NCBI RefSeq assembly: GCF_003240585.1
Contig: NZ_PCDP01000019.1
Location: forward strand, 113,536 to 177,535
Source: Arminella tubonensis
GTDB lineage: Bacteria; Pseudomonadota; Alphaproteobacteria; Rhizobiales; Rhizobiaceae
Reading direction: 5' to 3'
DNA length: 64,000 nucleotides
Part shown: piece by piece, positions 55,008 to 63,872 of the stretch
How the letters are laid out: every line of letters begins with the position of its first letter
How positions within the stretch are numbered: the stretch's first letter is position 1
Translations under genes and position numbers: made by a program
Notes under the pieces: generated by a model
What the model saw: the letters and a program-made list of their open reading frames with translations, nothing else
Told to the model about the DNA's origin: nothing
Database searches by the model: none

Positions 55008-55580
55008 TCAGGCCCGCAGCCTTGCCACTTGCGGGCCCAAGATGGCGAGAAAGAGCTTGGCGTCGCCGAGCGCGCGAGCAGACAGCAACGCACCATGGAC
55101 GGAGGCCACAAGGATCTGCGCCTCCTCCCCTGGAGAGACATCAAGCTGGAACGCGCCTTGTTCCTCGCCGGATTTCAAAACCGACGCCAGCCATTCCGCC
55201 AGGCTCTGGAAGTGGAGGCGAACCTGCCGCGCCACCTCGTCGGGAAGCATTTGCATTTCACTCGCAAGCATCGCGCAGACGCAGAACGGCTCCGACGAGT
55301 CGATGACACACTTCTGCCAGTAGGCCAGATAGGCATCGAGCTGATCGACAGGATCCGGGACGTGATCGCGCAGAGACTTCAAACCTTCCTGGGCCTGCCG
55401 TACATATCTTCCGACGAGGACTGAGACCAACGCGGCCTTCGTGGGGAAATGGTGATGAATGCTCGCCTTCCGGATGCCGATGGCCTCGGAGATGTCGGCA
55501 TAGCTGAAGCCGTTGTAGCCGCCGGCCACGACGAGAGACTGAGCAACGTCCAGAATTTTTTCTGAGGTCGATAGTTCCAT
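55008..55580 (-). CDS. TetR-family transcriptional repressor
   Basis: A 190-residue protein with a typical TetR helix-turn-helix (SYADISEAIGIRKASIHHHF, residues 26-45) and a C-terminal ligand domain of the TetR_C type (CVCAMLASEMQMLPDEVARQ). It is divergent from a membrane protein gene at 55708. Two CCTAC-N6-GTAGG palindromes in between are its likely operators. The ligand is unknown. The flavin monooxygenase gene lies just downstream. Confidence 0.92.
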   Translation of the reverse strand: MELSTSEKILDVAQSLVVAGGYNGFSYADISEAIGIRKASIHHHFPTKAALVSVLVGRYVRQAQEGLKSLRDHVPDPVDQLDAYLAYWQKCVIDSSEPFCVCAMLASEMQMLPDEVARQVRLHFQSLAEWLASVLKSGEEQGAFQLDVSPGEEAQILVASVHGALLSARALGDAKLFLAILGPQVARLRA

Positions 55581-55586
55581 TCTTTC

Positions 55587-55610
55587 TGCCTACCTCTTAG
55601 TAGGGAGACA
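55587..55610. promoter_or_regulatory. Operator copy 1 (CCTAC-N6-GTAGG)
   Basis: The palindrome CCTAC (55589-55593) and GTAGG (55600-55604) sits 9 bp upstream of the TetR start codon, the usual position for autorepression. Confidence 0.75.
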
Positions 55611-55650
55611 TGTCAAGTTGCCCAGCAAATCGTGTGTTCACCTTCCCCGG

Positions 55651-55683
55651 TTGACACGCGTCCGATGCCTACCTATTAGTAGG
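55651..55683 (+). promoter_or_regulatory. Promoter with overlapping operator copy 2
   Basis: TTGACA (55651-55656) and TATTAG (55674-55679), 17 bp apart, form a good sigma-70-type promoter for the gene starting at 55708. The second palindrome, CCTAC (55668-55672) and GTAGG (55679-55683), covers the -10 box, so TetR binding would block it. Confidence 0.75.
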
Positions 55684-55707
55684 AAGACAACATAAGAGGA
55701 GCCTTCC

Positions 55708-56268
55708 GTGCAAGTCCAACCTTCAGCGCAATCCGACTGGCTGCGGTCCTACTACTATACGCGCGCCCTCTTCTCGGTCTTGTGGGTCGCCGCCGCTATC
55801 GCGGCCGCCGGCCATTTCGCAGTCGCCTCGCTACTGCTGGTCCTCTACCCGGCGTGCGACGCCCTTGCGAACCTCGTCGACGCCCGCTCGAACGGAGGTA
55901 TGGCGGCCAACAGGTCCCAGACCCTGAACGTAGTCGCCAGTTCCATCGTGACGGTGATCGTTGTCGTCGCGGTGATGAAGGACACCTATGCAGTCCTGGC
56001 TGTCTTCGGCGTCTGGGCGATCCTGTCCGGACTGCTGCAACTCTATACGGCGGTCCGACGCTGGCGGTCTTACGGCGCGCAGTGGGCCATGATCCTGAGC
56101 GGGGCCCAGTCGATGCTGGCCGGCGGTTTCATGATCAAGCAGTCGGTCGGCATCGTACCACCGTCCATCCTCGATATCGCTCCATACGCATCATTCGGCG
56201 CATTCTATTTTCTGGTATCGGCAGTCTGGCTTACGGTCGCGTCCTATCGAAGAAAAGAGAGCGCCTGA
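55708..56268 (+). CDS. HdeD/DUF308-like membrane protein
   Basis: A 186-residue protein with about six membrane helices, three pairs joined by short loops, as in DUF308/HdeD-type proteins. It starts with GTG at 55708 behind GAGGAG. Tyr and Trp cluster at the start (WLRSYYYTRALFSVLW). Under control of the divergent TetR protein, it may take part in a stress or efflux-like response (inference). Function is unknown. Confidence 0.75.
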   Translation: MQVQPSAQSDWLRSYYYTRALFSVLWVAAAIAAAGHFAVASLLLVLYPACDALANLVDARSNGGMAANRSQTLNVVASSIVTVIVVVAVMKDTYAVLAVFGVWAILSGLLQLYTAVRRWRSYGAQWAMILSGAQSMLAGGFMIKQSVGIVPPSILDIAPYASFGAFYFLVSAVWLTVASYRRKESA

Positions 56269-56425
56269 ACGCGAGCGAGGAGTTCTGCGTTTGGAGCGAA
56301 TGGACGTTTACGGAGGCTTATCCGAACAGATGGGCGGCATCTACCCAACCACGGCTTCGGCCTGACAGTTGCCGCCGGTCAGCTTCCGGTTCGCGCCAAC
56401 AGCGGTCGCTCCAAGCGAAGACCGC

Positions 56426-57706
56426 CTAGTTGGTCGCGAACTGCTTGAGCACAGCGTTCCAGAGGCTGAATACTTCGGTTTTCGGTAAGTACGTTGTGTC
56501 CGGTTGGACGGCTGTCTGCACAAGCACCAAGTGGGTTGTCGGATCAACAATGATATGTTGCCCTCTCAATCCATCCATCCAAAACATGCGATTGGGTCCG
56601 GGGAACAGCCACGTCAAATACCCGTATCCAAACGGAGGGGTTGCACCGTCGAAGGCTCGGAAAGAACCCTGCTCAACAGGTTGCGTCGCATCGATCAACC
56701 ATTGGCGCGGGATGATCTGGCGACCATTCCAAAAACCGTCATGGGCAAGGAGCAGACCGAAACGGGCGTAGTCTCTTAGAGTTGCACTGAACGAGGCGAA
56801 TGCTTGTTCCTGATCAGAATTATCAATCACCCAGGTTGCGGAAGACTCTGCTCCCATTGGCTGCCATATCCGCGTCTGCAAGTATTCGGACATTGTCATA
56901 TGGGTCGCGCGGGTAAGAACCAAGCCCAAAACCTCGACGTCAAGGGCCTTGTAATGCCAAAGGGTATCTGGAGGAGCAATTCGTTTATTGAATTGCGACA
57001 CAGCTTCAATCGTGCTGATTTTTACTTTGCCAAATAGGAGGTGAAGGAGCGTGGCGTTGTCATCTGTTCCGCTATAATCCTCGGTAAAAGCGATACCTGA
57101 CGCCATATGGAGCAGAGCGCGTATCGGGGTGCTGCCAATCTCAGTGCCCTTTAACTCAGGCACGTAGGTCTGAGCGGTGTCATCCACGGAGTGGATTGCA
57201 CCTTCCGAAATCGCAATTCCAATGAGCATGGCAGTGATGGTTTTAACCATCGACTGCGAAAGAAATCGGTCTTGGTCGGTGCGACCGTACTGGTAATGCT
57301 CGTATAGAATAGTCTGATCATGCGCGATCAGCAGTCCCGTCGCGGGGTTACGGGCGAGGTAGTCGGGCAAGGTAGCCGTAGAGGTCGCGAAGGTATAGGT
57401 GTCACCGAAGGGGTAAGAAGCCGTGATCTCGTTTTGAGCCCGCAACAGCGGCGACGGTTTTTCGGCAGCAGCTATCGTACGGACTGGTGCCAATTGGTCG
57501 AAGTGACTGTAGTCGCCGACCATGTTTTGCGGTTTATCAAGAGGCCAACCCACCGGATAGCCAAGCTGCTGGCCGTAGGTTTCGGCGTTGGGTCCGGTGT
57601 TCGAGAAGACAGGATCAGCTTTCGGTGCCTCTTGCGCATGGGAGACGGGTAGCCCAAAAAAGAGCACCAATACGACTGCCCGTGCCATGCTTTGCCAACC
57701 GAACAT
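56426..57706 (-). CDS. Exported serine hydrolase of the beta-lactamase (class C-like) family
   Basis: A 426-residue exported protein. A signal peptide (about residues 7-24) precedes a domain with the SxxK motif SQSMVK (catalytic S152, K155) and the later region LWHYKALDVEVLGLVL that supplies the tyrosine (Y252). The pattern suits penicillin-binding-protein-like esterases or 6-aminohexanoate-type hydrolases rather than true beta-lactamases. The substrate is unknown. Start codons at 57706 and 57688 are both possible. Confidence 0.85.
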   Translation of the reverse strand: MFGWQSMARAVVLVLFFGLPVSHAQEAPKADPVFSNTGPNAETYGQQLGYPVGWPLDKPQNMVGDYSHFDQLAPVRTIAAAEKPSPLLRAQNEITASYPFGDTYTFATSTATLPDYLARNPATGLLIAHDQTILYEHYQYGRTDQDRFLSQSMVKTITAMLIGIAISEGAIHSVDDTAQTYVPELKGTEIGSTPIRALLHMASGIAFTEDYSGTDDNATLLHLLFGKVKISTIEAVSQFNKRIAPPDTLWHYKALDVEVLGLVLTRATHMTMSEYLQTRIWQPMGAESSATWVIDNSDQEQAFASFSATLRDYARFGLLLAHDGFWNGRQIIPRQWLIDATQPVEQGSFRAFDGATPPFGYGYLTWLFPGPNRMFWMDGLRGQHIIVDPTTHLVLVQTAVQPDTTYLPKTEVFSLWNAVLKQFATN

Positions 57707-57966
57707 AGCCTTCCCCCTCGCTTAAGATGGGGGGACATTTACAGCAATCAGGCTTCCACTTTTGTGACGACTGCTGTTGGAAGGATTTCTAAAATGGACT
57801 TCGTCCGCTTCGGGCAAACTCCTGACGCAGGTAGGCTTCCGGATCGCGCTACATCGCGAACATGTGCGTTCCGACACACGCAGATTGTCGTAAGTTTGAA
57901 CCGGCGTCACGTGACCGTTGCAATTTGAGGGCTAGGCCTCCCTTTTAGAAAACCAAGGACATACCT

Positions 57967-58473
57967 GTGTTCCCGTACAAACTCCGCCGTCTCGACCGGA
58001 ACGATACGTCGTCCTTTAGAGACATTCGCCTAGAGGGCCTTGCGAACCACCCAGAGGCATTTGGAGCATCATGGGAAGACGAGCAGAACGAGCCCGAGGC
58101 ACGCTTTGCCGACCGGCTTGAGAATGGTCATGTGATTGGAGGCTTTTCCAAAGACGGCACGCTTGCCGGGATTATCGGCATATCTCGATCCCAAGGGATG
58201 AAGACGCAACATATCGGATCAATCTGGGGGATGTATGTCCGCCAGACGGCACGGGGTACGGGTCTTTCGCGCCTGCTGCTTGCTGCTGCCATTGACGAGG
58301 TTGGTACGACGCTGCGTTCGCTCCGGCTGTGCGTCGTGTCATCCAACGCTCAGGCCATCCGGCTTTACAGATCGATGGGCTTTGAGCAATGGGCGGTCGA
58401 AGCCGAAGCTCTGAAGGTCGGCGATACTTACTATGACGAAGTTCACATGCGGCTGGAAATAGGTCCACGATAG
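57967..58473 (+). CDS. GNAT-family N-acetyltransferase
   Basis: A 168-residue GNAT enzyme starting with GTG at 57967. The acetyl-CoA pyrophosphate loop lies in VRQTARGTGLSRLLLAAAID, and the later SSNAQAIRLYRSMGFEQW is the usual beta5-alpha4 stretch. It transfers an acetyl group to an amine of a small molecule or protein; the target is unknown. Confidence 0.9.
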   Translation: MFPYKLRRLDRNDTSSFRDIRLEGLANHPEAFGASWEDEQNEPEARFADRLENGHVIGGFSKDGTLAGIIGISRSQGMKTQHIGSIWGMYVRQTARGTGLSRLLLAAAIDEVGTTLRSLRLCVVSSNAQAIRLYRSMGFEQWAVEAEALKVGDTYYDEVHMRLEIGPR

Positions 58474-58503
58474 TCGCGTCATCAGCAACGACGAATAGGA
58501 CAA

Positions 58504-58632
58504 CTACGGCCAGCCGATTTGATCAGGAAGATCAGAGTCCTTGTACTGGAACTTCGGCAGATTTCCTCGCGACTGCGCATCCAACGACAGCAGCGCCAAC
58601 ACTACGCTCGTGTCGGTGGGCGTCTCAGTCAT
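58504..58632 (-). CDS. Small protein B, paralogue of 59329-59499
   Basis: A 42-residue soluble protein from ATG at 58632. It starts MTETPTDTSVVLALLSLDAQ and continues SRGNLPKFQYKDSDLPDQ. It aligns with small protein A (59329-59499) through SRGNLP, YK, SDLPD and neighbouring positions. It lies 112 bp downstream of the truncated lipoprotein B. Function is unknown. Confidence 0.6.
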   Translation of the reverse strand: MTETPTDTSVVLALLSLDAQSRGNLPKFQYKDSDLPDQIGWP

Positions 58633-58744
58633 CGGCTCCCATCTCCAAAAAAATGTGCTCTTGTGACCAAGAATCCAATGGGGCTGTCACGTTCACGCCT
58701 TTGGTGGCCCGGTGGATCACGGTCAAACATCTGCTTTGGTGTGT

Positions 58745-59332
58745 TTAACCAAGCCAGCGCTGCCTGAGCTTCTTGGTAACCGGTTCGTCCGTGATCTCTA
58801 TATCGAGCCCAGTGAATCGGACACCGGGGAAGTAGGCTCCGATATCCTGGGGGTCGATCTCATAGATCGTCTTCGGGTTGTTCTCGTCGGTGAAGGCGAC
58901 GAAGGTTGGCAGTCTAGAGTTGTCATAGAGGCGAAACCGCCGACGTCCGCTGGCATTGCGAAGCGTGTCAAAGTCCGCGTTGCTCAGCCCCCCGACACTG
59001 TCTTTAATACCGAATGTCGTCAGGATTCCGTATTCGTAGGCTTGGCTGAGACTTGAATGCGAAGGATGCTCAAGCGGCAGATGAATGTAGATAGTCCCCT
59101 TTCCGCCAAGCTCGAAAATGAGCGCTTCGCCGTAAAGCCGCGTCGCACCGCCATTTCCGATCAGGCTGTGCGTGACCTTTGAATAGGTGACTTCCATCAC
59201 CGAAGAACTCTCGACCGGGCGGCCATCGACGGTCGCCGAGGCAATTACCTTGAACCGAACAGTCGCACTCTCACCCTGGCAAGACACCAGCGGCAGCGCA
59301 CAAAGAGCTGCTAAAAACGACCTGCGTCTCAT
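58745..59332 (-). CDS. Lipoprotein B, tandem paralogue of 59496-60205 (tail lost by frameshift)
   Basis: A 195-residue exported lipoprotein. MRRRSFLAALCALPLVSC has a signal peptide ending in a lipobox with the cysteine near residue 18. The body is about 60 percent identical by eye to the paralogue: SLIGNGGATRLYGEALIFEL, AYEYGILTTFGIKDSVGGLS and PTFVAFTDENNPKTIYEID. The stop at 58745 comes early, but the paralogue's tail (HFFGDGSR at the end) continues in another frame down to about 58630, so the C-terminal 40 residues are lost. Its ATG overlaps the stop of small protein A (ATGA). Family unknown. Confidence 0.8.
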   Translation of the reverse strand: MRRRSFLAALCALPLVSCQGESATVRFKVIASATVDGRPVESSSVMEVTYSKVTHSLIGNGGATRLYGEALIFELGGKGTIYIHLPLEHPSHSSLSQAYEYGILTTFGIKDSVGGLSNADFDTLRNASGRRRFRLYDNSRLPTFVAFTDENNPKTIYEIDPQDIGAYFPGVRFTGLDIEITDEPVTKKLRQRWLG

Positions 59333-59499
59333 CGCGGCCCTGTCCCCGAGACCCATCGTCCGAAGATATTGCCAACCGCGCCGTGCCGATCAGGAAGGTC
59401 AGAGCCCTTGTAGCGGAGCTGCGGCAGATTCCCTCGCGACTGGGCATTCAATGACCGCAGCGCCAACATTGCGTTCTTATCGGCGAGCGTCTCTGTCAT
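59329..59499 (-). CDS. Small protein A between the tandem lipoproteins
   Basis: A 56-residue soluble protein from ATG at 59499, whose start overlaps the stop of lipoprotein A (ATGA) and whose stop overlaps the start of lipoprotein B. It begins MTETLADKNAMLALRSLNAQ and has SRGNLPQLRYKGSDLPDR in the middle. The paralogue at 58504-58632 confirms it is a real gene. Three coupled genes in a row suggest a common complex or process. Family unknown. Confidence 0.7.
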   Translation of the reverse strand: MTETLADKNAMLALRSLNAQSRGNLPQLRYKGSDLPDRHGAVGNIFGRWVSGTGPR

Positions 59500-60205
59500 C
59501 GGCTTCCGTCTCCAAAAAAATCAGCCGGTGTCATCATATGGCTGAGGGGCAATTCGCTATAGGGCCGTCGGTTCGTCGCTGGATCGCGCGGGAAAATTTT
59601 GGGATCGCGTGCGGTTCTGAGCCATGGAAGCCGATCTCGAAGTTTTTTTGTTATCGGGTCGTTCGTTATTTCTATATCGAGGCCGGTGAACTTCACGCCG
59701 GGGAAATATCGGCCCAGTTCCGATGGGTCTATTTCATAAATTGTTTTTGGATTGCTCTCGTCCGCGAACGATACGAACGCAGGCAGTCGAGAGGTCTTGT
59801 AGAGGTGGAATGGCTGCCGACCCTTTGCATTGTTGAGCTTTGCAAGGTCAACGTCGGTCAGCGAACCAATACTGTTGGCTATTCCGAATGTCGTCAGTAT
59901 CCCATACTCGTAAACTTGGCTCGAACTTGCATGGGGGGCGTGCTGAATAGGCAAAACAAAGATGGCTCCCTTGCCGCCTAGATCGAAGATCAACGCCTCG
60001 CCATAGAGCCGTGTCGCGCCACCCGTACCAATGAGACTGTGGGTAACCCTCCTGTAGCGAACCTCCATGACCGTGGATGCCTCGACCGGCTTTCCATCGA
60101 CCAGCGCACTGAGAATGACCCGATAGCGCACCCTTGCCGTTTCGCCGGTCTGGCAGCCCATAAGTGGCAGCGAACAAAGCGACGCAAGAAGAGCCCTGCG
60201 GCTCA
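59496..60205 (-). CDS. Lipoprotein A of a duplicated lipoprotein/small-protein unit
   Basis: A 236-residue exported lipoprotein. The start MSRRALLASLCSLPLMGC has a signal peptide with a lipobox cysteine near residue 18. The body (RVIL..VDGKPVEASTVME, SLIGTGGATRLYGEALIFDL, VYEYGILTTFGIANSIG) and a 45-residue tail ending FFGDGSR follow. ATG at 60205 is preferred over 60221. The unit of lipoprotein plus small protein is repeated at 58504-59332. No known family is recognised. Confidence 0.82.
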
Positions 60206-60597
60206 TAATATCCTCTGGCAATATGCGTCCCTCGAAAACCGACGGACGAAGTTGTATCGGAGGAGATTGAACGAACCGTAAGTTTAGAAGCTAGCTTTCT
60301 CTCGATTTTCTCTGAAACTGCTTAGGAGGGTCGGCTTTGGGCCAACTCTCGAAGCTGGTTGGCTTCTGGATTGCGCCAAATCCGGACCTTGGTGGCCGCC
60401 GAAGGCGGAAGACAGATATCTTCCGCATCGCGCCAGCGAGCGGTCATCCTAGATGCTCAGATATTGTCCCTCAATCTACGCTTCAAAGGCACCTAATCGC
60501 GCGGGAGTCTATCCGAGTGCTTATGTCTGAGCCGATCAACTTCGGGCGGGGAAAGTGGGAAAAATGTCGGACCAACTGCTGCGAACATCAACTTCGC
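60206..60597. other. Intergenic stretch with a dispersed repeat
   Basis: No gene is supported. It holds one copy of a roughly 70-bp repeat (60432-60512) found again at 63213-63276. Confidence 0.45.
60432..60512. repeat. Dispersed repeat, copy 1
   Basis: Shares CGGTCATCC, AGATGCTC and ACGCTTCAAAGGCACC in the same order with 63213-63276. Copy 2 lacks about 8 bp in the middle. Confidence 0.75.
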
Positions 60598-61380
60598 CTA
60601 TTCTGGCAACCGAACCCTGCATGCCATGATTTCCGAGGGGTCGCCGTCAGCAATTAGCTTTCCTTGCTCAATCAACACGACGACCCGATGATGCAATGCA
60701 ATGTCGCCGATCTGTATATAGGGTTTGTAGCTTGACCCGAGGGCGTTCCCGACTAAGTAGGCGATCTTTCTCCATTCAGAACTCGCCTGCGCCAAAAGCA
60801 AGGGATCGAAGTAATCTGATGGTGCAGAGACAAGGCCAGTTGGTGTCAGGACGCGGAAAGGAGCGTTTTCGGCCATAAGCTTCACCCATACTTTCCGATG
60901 CGCCACGTCCTCATCAATCGACGCCACTGTTTCGCTGCCGAACAGGGTCGCTAATCCACTTGATGGTACTATGGAAACGGCTTGCACTGACTCAATTACT
61001 CCCTCAGTACCGTTTCCCCACCGAACTGGGACACGAAGCCCGGTAACATCGACGACATAATAGGGGCGTTCAACCATATGCCACGCCCAGGCAAGGCGAA
61101 ATGCCAGCTCCCTTGCCGAATGTCGGCCGAACCAGACGACTAGCCTTCCCTCTGCCGCGTCCACTTTGGCCCAGAATGATCGGATATTCTCGCCGATCTC
61201 TGGCCAATCGATCTGTTCATGCCACCAATCGGTTCGCACGGAGGGGTCACTGGACCCGATGGGTCCGCAACTGAGATCGTCGCCGAAGCAGAGCAATGCG
61301 TCATCACGCCCTGCAATACGAAGGGCTTGACGAATTGATCCTGCCGCAGAGTCCCCCGGCACGACGTGTGTTGTCTTCAT
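60598..61380 (-). CDS. DUF1835/DUF3658-like protein
   Basis: A 260-residue cytoplasmic protein. The N-terminal part VVPGDSAAGSIRQAL and LCFGDDLSCGPIG matches DUF1835. The C-terminal part (GDIALHHRVVVLIEQGKLIADGD) resembles DUF3658. The two domains often occur together in a protein of unknown function. The ATG at 61380 is chosen; the frame upstream to 61437 is less likely. Confidence 0.75.
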   Translation of the reverse strand: MKTTHVVPGDSAAGSIRQALRIAGRDDALLCFGDDLSCGPIGSSDPSVRTDWWHEQIDWPEIGENIRSFWAKVDAAEGRLVVWFGRHSARELAFRLAWAWHMVERPYYVVDVTGLRVPVRWGNGTEGVIESVQAVSIVPSSGLATLFGSETVASIDEDVAHRKVWVKLMAENAPFRVLTPTGLVSAPSDYFDPLLLAQASSEWRKIAYLVGNALGSSYKPYIQIGDIALHHRVVVLIEQGKLIADGDPSEIMACRVRLPE

Positions 61381-61550
61381 CAAAAAATGACCAATTGGAC
61401 TATGCCTCAACTTATGAAACGGCAAATGCATAGTCAAATCTGGTTCGTTGAGTGCAGCCTATGGCCGAAATGCGCTAGGCGTGAACATTGCGATCACCTG
61501 CGGAACGGCTAAAGATGGCCGATGTCATGGCCAGCGGGAGGGTTTCGTCA

Positions 61551-61775
61551 ATGTCGAAAGTGTTCGAAATTCTGAAACGTCTGGATAATGCCAAGGTCCA
61601 TTATTTCATCGGCAGATATCGTCCTGACACGATAGACATTACGGCCACGGTGGTTGGAGAGCGTGTCGAGATTTCTGTCTTCGACGACGACCATGTTGAG
61701 ATATCGCGTTTCCTGGGCAGTGAAGACGTTTTGGATGAAGGTGTTTTGGACGAAATTTTGAGAGGGGACGAGTGA
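61551..61775 (+). CDS. Small acidic hypothetical protein
   Basis: A 74-residue soluble protein from ATG at 61551 with GGGAGGG ahead. It has an alpha/beta pattern (KVFEILKRLDNAKVHYFIG, then ATVVGERVEISVFDDDHVE) and an acidic tail. It resembles small immunity-like or antitoxin-like proteins in shape only. No family is recognised. Confidence 0.62.
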   Translation: MSKVFEILKRLDNAKVHYFIGRYRPDTIDITATVVGERVEISVFDDDHVEISRFLGSEDVLDEGVLDEILRGDE

Positions 61776-61952
61776 CGGCTTCGGGCCACAGTTCGTCGCT
61801 TGCGTAGGTCCCGAACGCGCCACAAGCCGAATTCCAAACAATGGCGCATGGCGATCCAGCGGTGCGCTATCAATGTGACATGGAATGAACCGAGTGCGAT
61901 CACCGCCGCTCATCAGAAAAACGTAATTGGGAGGGACGTTCCGCCTTACGCA

Positions 61953-62342
61953 ATGCGGGGCCGAATACCGTTGATTTCTAGCATCCATGCAAAAATCGTC
62001 AGTGCCAGCCTTGCTCTCTTATCGGCGTGGGGAACCACCGCCCCTGCTGCCGAGCATCGACTTGCTGGGCGATGGAGGGACAGCTCCGCGAATGTTGGTG
62101 TCATTCAGTTTGGCCAGACAGTATTCGTCTTCGGCAAAGGCGGGTGGTCCGTGGGGAGGCTAGAACCTGGCGCGGCAGGTATGTTGGCCGTTGGCGAGGG
62201 AAACTGGACCTTTGATGCGAGGCCGGAACCAGCGAGCATCACCGTTGGCGAGAAGGACGATCATCTTTACATCATTGTCGTGCCAATCGGCGCAAGTGAC
62301 AGTTCTGAAATCAAGATGATCCTGGAACACAACGTTCCATAG
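61953..62342 (+). CDS. Exported hypothetical protein
   Basis: A 129-residue protein from ATG at 61953 with a signal-peptide-like start (SIHAKIVSASLALLSAWG, cleaved after about APAAE). The mature part is short and beta-rich (GVIQFGQTVFVFGKGGWSVG). No family is recognised. The longer frame from 61800 is unlikely because its start would hide the signal peptide. Confidence 0.6.
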   Translation: MRGRIPLISSIHAKIVSASLALLSAWGTTAPAAEHRLAGRWRDSSANVGVIQFGQTVFVFGKGGWSVGRLEPGAAGMLAVGEGNWTFDARPEPASITVGEKDDHLYIIVVPIGASDSSEIKMILEHNVP

Positions 62343-62549
62343 AGGCTGCCAAAGAAGGCATGACTTTTTAGGGCTGACAGCCTTCATGTCCGTCTCGCGC
62401 CAACAGCGGTCATCTCCCACCTTGCAGCAAAAAGGTGTCATCGCCAAGTGTTGAAAGAAAATCAACCATTGGATGAGCTGTTAAGTGCTGTCGTTCACAC
62501 TTCGTGATATCCCATCGAAGCTTTCAATTCACCGCGTGAGACAACCCAT

Positions 62550-63155
62550 TTGTCGAGGATAGTTCGCAGAAAAATTCAGCAACTTGTCGATTTCACACTT
62601 CTACGTCTTTCGAAGTCGACGGAAGTTGACGGCGTTTGGATTGGGGTTTTCAGCGATGGGGACCAGCATGAGGTTTTATCTCGCGTGCAGGGCGCTTTGG
62701 CGCTCATCAAAAGGCACGATGCCAATAGATACGAAAGGGTGATCGCCTCATTTGACAGAATTTGGATTAGTTATCTGTTTGGGGCGGTTGGTCGATATTT
62801 GCCCGAGCAGAAAAGATGCCAACTAGACCCGCTGTTCGTACTTTCTTCCCCAATTGAATTCATCGCCTCTACGATTGTTCATGAGGCGACACACGCTCGG
62901 CTTTTCAATGTGGGCATTCCCTACTCGTTCGAAAATCGCCATCGTGTCGAAAAAGTCTGCATCCGGCAGGAGATGCTGTTCGCGCGACGAATTCCCGAAG
63001 CAGAAGAGCTGCGAAAACGGATTAGCGAGAAGCTGCTGCTCGACCCTGAGGTTTGGTCAAAGGAAACTTCTGCTGAGCGGCTTCGCAACGCATTTGTGAA
63101 GTCAGACGGTGGCCTCCCGAAAGGGCTTCGCCGGAGACTATACAAGTCTGTCTGA
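62550..63155 (+). CDS. Small zincin-like metalloprotease candidate
   Basis: A 201-residue protein. The HExxH motif HEATHARL lies at about residues 111-118, preceded by a hydrophobic helix (FIASTIVHEATHA), as in single-domain zincins. No signal peptide or membrane segment is seen, so it would act in the cytoplasm. The third zinc ligand cannot be assigned. TTG at 62550 is the apparent start. The substrate is unknown. Confidence 0.68.
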   Translation: MSRIVRRKIQQLVDFTLLRLSKSTEVDGVWIGVFSDGDQHEVLSRVQGALALIKRHDANRYERVIASFDRIWISYLFGAVGRYLPEQKRCQLDPLFVLSSPIEFIASTIVHEATHARLFNVGIPYSFENRHRVEKVCIRQEMLFARRIPEAEELRKRISEKLLLDPEVWSKETSAERLRNAFVKSDGGLPKGLRRRLYKSV

Positions 63156-63179
63156 TGCGATGTGACTGATGCGATGTGA
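63152..63179. repeat. Perfect 14-bp tandem repeat
   Basis: CTGATGCGATGTGA occurs twice without spacing at 63152-63165 and 63166-63179, starting at the stop codon of the zincin-like gene. Confidence 0.85.
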
Positions 63180-63212
63180 CCGCTACGGCCAAATGCAGTC
63201 ATGGCTGAAACG

Positions 63213-63276
63213 CGCCACCGGTCATCCAAGATGCTCGGGTATCGTCTTTACGCTTCAAAGGCACCCAAGCGCGAGA
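63213..63276. repeat. Dispersed repeat, copy 2
   Basis: Matches 60432-60512 over most of its length, with about 8 bp missing. No coding role is seen. Confidence 0.75.
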
Positions 63277-63318
63277 GCGTAGCTGATCGTCACTACGGCT
63301 TCCCACGTTTCAGTACGC

Positions 63319-63765
63319 TCACTTTCTATTCCCGCGTAATAGAAAGTTTTCTTGAGATTTTCTAAGATCGGGCTCGGCGATGCATTTGGCCTCCCATGAA
63401 TAATCCACGACGCTCGCTGAAAAAATCAGCTTGCCGGAAACATCCACGGTACGCCCGACGTACCATTGGAGGAGGGAGTTCGGCATCAATCCATTCTTTT
63501 TGCAGCCGAAATGAACGCACTCACCAGGGATAGATGAAGCAATCGGGTTGCAGCTAAAGCCTGCTTTTTCCAACGCGGTTACTAGTTTTTGGCGATCTCC
63601 ACCAGCCGCTTCGCCAAGCGTGCGGACGTATCGCTCGAAGTCTTGCCGATAATAGGGTGGGTCAGAATTTGGTCCGTGATCCGGCGGAGATGCAACCACC
63701 GTGCCGACACTGAATTGTGCGATAACTAACAATAAACACGTAGCAGTTATTTGAAATCGTCGCAT
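63319..63765 (-). CDS. Exported hypothetical protein with paired cysteines
   Basis: A 148-residue protein with a signal peptide (about residues 1-25, ITATCLLLVIAQFSVGTVV). The mature part has four cysteines (around SCNPIASSIPGECVHFGCK and KCIAEPD) that could form disulfides in the periplasm. No family is recognised. It is transcribed away from the window end. Confidence 0.65.
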   Translation of the reverse strand: MRRFQITATCLLLVIAQFSVGTVVASPPDHGPNSDPPYYRQDFERYVRTLGEAAGGDRQKLVTALEKAGFSCNPIASSIPGECVHFGCKKNGLMPNSLLQWYVGRTVDVSGKLIFSASVVDYSWEAKCIAEPDLRKSQENFLLRGNRK

Positions 63766-63872
63766 TTAGTGCTCCCCAGTCCTCAGATGCCTGTCGTGCG
63801 TTGGGTTTTTCTCGAAGTTTTAAAACCGTATCAATTTCTTGAAAGGGCAGAGAGTTTCGTTTGCTATGGGAA

